Source: Loripinus fragilis (Eukaryota > Mollusca > Bivalvia > Lucinida > Lucinidae). Taken from it: DNA of 64,000 bases. Under the pieces are notes generated by a model, which searched no databases, was not told the DNA's origin, and saw only the letters and a program-made list of their open reading frames with translations. The stretch lies in the NCBI GenBank assembly GCA_964019695.1, contig OZ026515.1, forward strand, positions 71,559,644 to 71,623,643. Reading direction: 5' to 3'. Below are positions 60,574 to 64,000 of this stretch, piece after piece (within the stretch, counting starts at the first letter, position 1; every line of letters starts with the position of its first letter). Made by a program: the position numbers and the translations under genes.

Positions 60574-61343
60574 CTGTAACAAAAAATGTTATAATTATTA
60601 TTAGAACCAACATTTCCACACATTTTTCTAGTTCTTTTCTTTTAAAAAAGGTCCAGATAACTAAATTTTTTCAGCATACAATTGTAAAACATTCCTTAGC
60701 CATTTATTTAAAAATGTGTTTGGAGTGCTCGAAAGGATATTCTTTATTTACCTGTTCTTTTGAGTGCCTACAACAAGTTTTAATCAAGAAAAAAGAAAAT
60801 TAAGATTAGCCACTTCTATCTAGGGGCCCGATTATTTATTCTATAAGCCATAAAGCTCAAACTGATTGAAAAACTAGAAAAAGTGTTTGTGAAACATTGT
60901 GCACTCAGAAGGAAATAAAAATTGACACATCAAATTTCCTTCAAAATTTATTAATTATATTTTTACCATATAAAGTTTATTAACCCTAATTCTAACACTG
61001 ATAATCTACATGTATATAGCCAATGGTTAAATTCAGTGATTTATTAGTTGATAAATCACTGCACGGACTAGCGTGACTTGCCATTCGGTCGCCAGCTTGA
61101 TTTTCATAACGTCATCTATCAAACACAGCCTTGTAACATCGACAATAGATGGTATAACGTCGTTTTTAGAACTAATGGACATTCAAAGCGTACATAAAAA
61201 TGTGTGTTTCAGTCCAAGCAATAGTTAAGTGAAATTCTAACACTGACCTGTTCAAGATGGCAGAATCGTTATAGACTAGCTCTGTCAGACTTGTTCATAA
61301 TTTTAATCTTTTTGTGTGTTAGAGTCGAAATAAATTTACACTG

Positions 61344-61475
61344 GCAGTGATTTGTTGCTTAATATATCACTGTCTGTCGGTCAGTAGTAAGTGGATAAGT
61401 CATTTACGCTCCCAGTTTATCCACTTTAACGACTGAGCTACAGCCAGTGATATATTAAGCAACAAATCACTGAGC
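61344..61475. repeat. Nested inverted repeat
   Basis: Arms GTGATTTGTTGCTTAATATA and complement (about 27 bp) enclose about 75 bp with a second hairpin (AGTGGATAA / TTATCCACT). A related palindrome lies at 61038-61065. Confidence 0.75.
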
Positions 61476-61549
61476 GTGAATCTATTTCTTAAATAATTCA
61501 TCCACATTTATAATTTGTTTGCTAATGTTTAGTCAACAATGAGTCCTCA

Positions 61550-62570
61550 TTGGACACTCAAGAACAGCAAGTGATCCTTGATGGTGTCAGGTCTGAAGCT
61601 GCAGAAGTCCTCTCCGGGGTACCACAAGGGACTGTCCTGGGACCCCTGTTGTTCCTGTGCTTCATCAATGACTTGCCAGAGTCTATAAAGTCTTCCCAAG
61701 CCAAGCTGTTTGCAGATGACAGTCTTCTATTCGGGGTCATCAAGAACGACAGTGACAGAGCTCTTCTCCAAAAAGACCTTTCAGCACTAGAGCATTGGGA
61801 GAATACTTGGCAGATGAGTTTCAACCCCATCAAATGTGTAGTGTTGAGGATTTCGACAAAGAAGAAGAAGGTACTTCCCACCCAGTACGAACTGCACGGT
61901 CACACTCTAGAAGTGGTAGACTCCAGCAAATACCTTGGAGTTACTATCAAGGATGACCTGTCATGGGGGACTCGCATTCAAAACACAGTGAGCAAGGCAA
62001 ACAGAACTCATGGGTTTTCTATGAAAAACATGAAGGACTGCACAAAGCCAGTGAAAGACCTCACATAAAAGGCTATGATCCGTCCTACCATGGAGTACTC
62101 CTCAACTGTCTGGGACCCAGCCCTACAAACTCCCATCACAGCATTGGAGCAGGTGCTGAAAGGGGTTGCTCGCTATGTCTGTAATGACTACCATTCCAGA
62201 ACTCCAGGATGTGTCACCAAGATGATTGACAACCTGAACTGGGAACCTCTTAAAGTCAGACGCAGGCATGAACAACTTGGTATGCTGTAAAGAATTAAGC
62301 AGAACCTCCTAGACACACCCATTGACAGGTACTTACAAGTCAGCGATAGCCATACCAGAAAACCAACCAAATTCTTCCAAGAGAGGATTTCAGATGCTAC
62401 ATATTCCAACTCATTCTTTCAATGAACAGTGCAGGATTGGAACAGGCTTCCAGTGCAGCATCCCTGGAGGAATTCAGATCACTCCTCTGGGTGTGATCTG
62501 CTCCAAAACAACAACAGCTCACCAGTGACAGTGTATAAAGTTTTAACCAGTTTTATCCTGTACATAGTCT
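61550..62570 (+). pseudogene. Truncated LINE reverse transcriptase (jockey/CR1 type)
   Basis: 172 codons contain SGVPQGTVLGPLLFLCFIND and the catalytic FADDSLLF, then SSKYLGVTIKDDLSW. After a stop at 62066-62068, homology continues (MIRPTMEYSSTVWDP, YHSRTPGCVTKMIDNLNW), another stop, then a final block with WNRLP-like text near 62430. The 5' part of the element is missing and stops break the frame, so it is a dead relic. Confidence 0.88.
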
Positions 62571-62737
62571 TTTGGGGCTACTAGGCCTGATACGGAATAC
62601 GGGCTAGCTGATCGCCATCGCCAATCCTTGCCCCGCAGAGCTAAATGCGTTCTTTAAGAAGATCCCAGCTCTTTACTTGGAAGAAGAAGGTGCCCTAGAA
62701 TGCACCATTTTATCAAAAAAAAATTCAGGAGCATGTC

Positions 62738-62746
62738 CTCCCCCCC

Positions 62747-62777
<31 letters not shown>

Positions 62778-62780
62778 ACA
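62738..62780. repeat. C-run and (CA)n
   Basis: About 25 C followed by about nine CA units. Confidence 0.95.
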
Positions 62781-62903
62781 GGAACTTGTCACAAACTTTT
62801 TTATGAAAAAGTAGGCGTGTGTATCTGTAAACATAGAAAATATATATAAAATTAATTATAGGCCTACTTTTTCTATTCTAAGGGTTTGTGACAAGTTCCT
62901 GTG
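62777..62903. repeat. Hairpin with GGAACTTGTCACAAAC arms
   Basis: Arms of about 20 bp, with a second inner pair (AAAAGTAGGC / GCCTACTTTT). Confidence 0.75.
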
Positions 62904-63365
62904 GTTTTATCCGAAATAATGCGGCCGAAAAGTCATTGGACGAAACAGCGAAACCGTCTACACTTTTTTTGTTGAGACCGTATGACATACAAGAAAAAAA
63001 GGCGCTCCAGTTTATATTCACAAGCTCTACCTCATGGTTGTTAAGTGTCAAATTTTATTTCTATATTTCATGTGAACAAATTTTATTGTTGTTGTCATTT
63101 TATCATTTTCCCACGAGAATAAGGCTGTTTTTGGCGTTGCTAAGGCGATTTAGACTGGTTCAACTCAAGAAAACTCCCCAGCATTATTTTAACTAACGTA
63201 AAGCGTTGGTTGTCGTTGGCTGAGCCCACCGTAGCTCAGTTTGGGGTTTTCTTTAGCTCTGACTATCTGTGAGTCATGATTCCTTTTCTTTGTATCATCA
63301 TAATGTGTTAATTTGGTTTGATTGTTTCTCTGTGATGATACATTGCATTAGTTAGGAATTTTGGT

Positions 63366-63563
63366 AAATCTATTGTGATGGTTCCCAGCGCACATGCCCC
63401 TTTTTTGCTTTGTGTCGATAGATTCCTCCTCTGTTAGGAGAACCGCCTCTCAGCGTTGATAACTGGTGAATATGTATGCCCTCTCCCCACTGTTAAAGGT
63501 AATCTAACGTCTATTAAAAATAACTGGATCATGCATGTGCGCTGGGAACCATCACCATAGATT
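63366..63563. mobile_element. MITE with 32-bp terminal inverted repeats
   Basis: AAATCTATTGTGATGGTTCC and its complement, extended through CAGCGCACATGC, with one mismatch over 32 bp. Confidence 0.8.
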
Positions 63564-63894
63564 TATACAGTTTAAAATCTCTGGTAGAAATGTACAGATT
63601 AACACACCATCTTCTCCTTACATGGAAAGTTTATTTATGCATATGTTTGAACTATTAAAGCAGGTTTAAAGAAAACAAGTCCATAAGATATATCAGCATA
63701 ACTGTCAATCAGATAAAATGCTACTACGATCACAGTATATATAAGCATAACTATATGTGGCTATACACTAGCAAGCAAGGTATTTCTCTGCACATGCAAA
63801 GCATAACATAGTCCTCGTGCAAGCGAAAATATTTGCGCGTCTCCCCGCTGTCACTGTTTTTCTTCTAACATACAGGCCATTGATGGATCCAGAA

Positions 63895-63999
63895 TCATTC
63901 CTCGAATACAACAAGATCACACATCGCACTGATAAACGACGCTCTCGTTGACTCCAATTCACTGCAGTGTAATATGAAGGGCTGCATGGTTTCATCTTC
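63895..63999 (-). pseudogene. Possible LINE C-terminal fragment at window edge
   Basis: The - strand reads EDETMQPFILHCSELESTRA and FISAMCDL, resembling the H-x-C block near the end of many LINE polyproteins. It is cut by the window end and stops at 63895. Confidence 0.45.
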
Positions 64000-64000
64000 T

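Overview
The window is eukaryotic, animal nuclear DNA. It is AT-rich, has small exons with GT-AG introns, three tRNA-derived SINE families, many short inverted-repeat (MITE-like) elements, LINE and Ty3/gypsy fragments, and long tandem blocks often headed by GTCCGTCCGTC. This texture is typical of mollusc genomes, and a bivalve is my best guess (inference; no species marker is visible).

Three spliced genes can be supported. (1) The best is EXOSC1 (exosome subunit CSL4) on the + strand at 13010-41224. It has eight exons with consistent phases and a predicted product of 201 aa. (2) On the - strand at 60572-47717 a five-exon gene encodes a 328-aa coiled-coil protein that resembles vertebrate C6orf163. 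(3) Also on the - strand, five short exon-like segments (47086 down to 9424) join in consistent phase into part of an unidentified charged, possibly ciliary protein. If real, this gene is interdigitated with EXOSC1.

Layout. 1-4003: SINEs, a 41-bp minisatellite and hairpins. 4004-9423: a degraded Ty3/gypsy LTR retrotransposon with 132-bp LTRs and a TTTAC target duplication that coincides with a splice donor. 9424-13009: exons of the unidentified - strand gene. 13010-41224: EXOSC1, whose introns hold SINEs, LINE pieces, a hAT-like element, a 66-bp minisatellite grown from the exon 4/intron 4 boundary, several 135-190 bp tandem blocks, a TIR element with five RFX X-box-like palindromes, and other foldbacks. 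41225-47700: more repeats. 47717-60573: the C6orf163-like gene, with MITEs lodged close to its splice sites. 60574-64000: hairpins and two LINE fragments.

The recurring theme is repeats meeting splice sites. A decoy-donor minisatellite lies in EXOSC1 intron 4, an LTR element sits exactly in a splice donor, and MITEs lie 4-25 nt from exon borders. EXOSC1 would act in nuclear and cytoplasmic RNA decay. The other two genes look like coiled-coil, possibly ciliary proteins, but that is inference.
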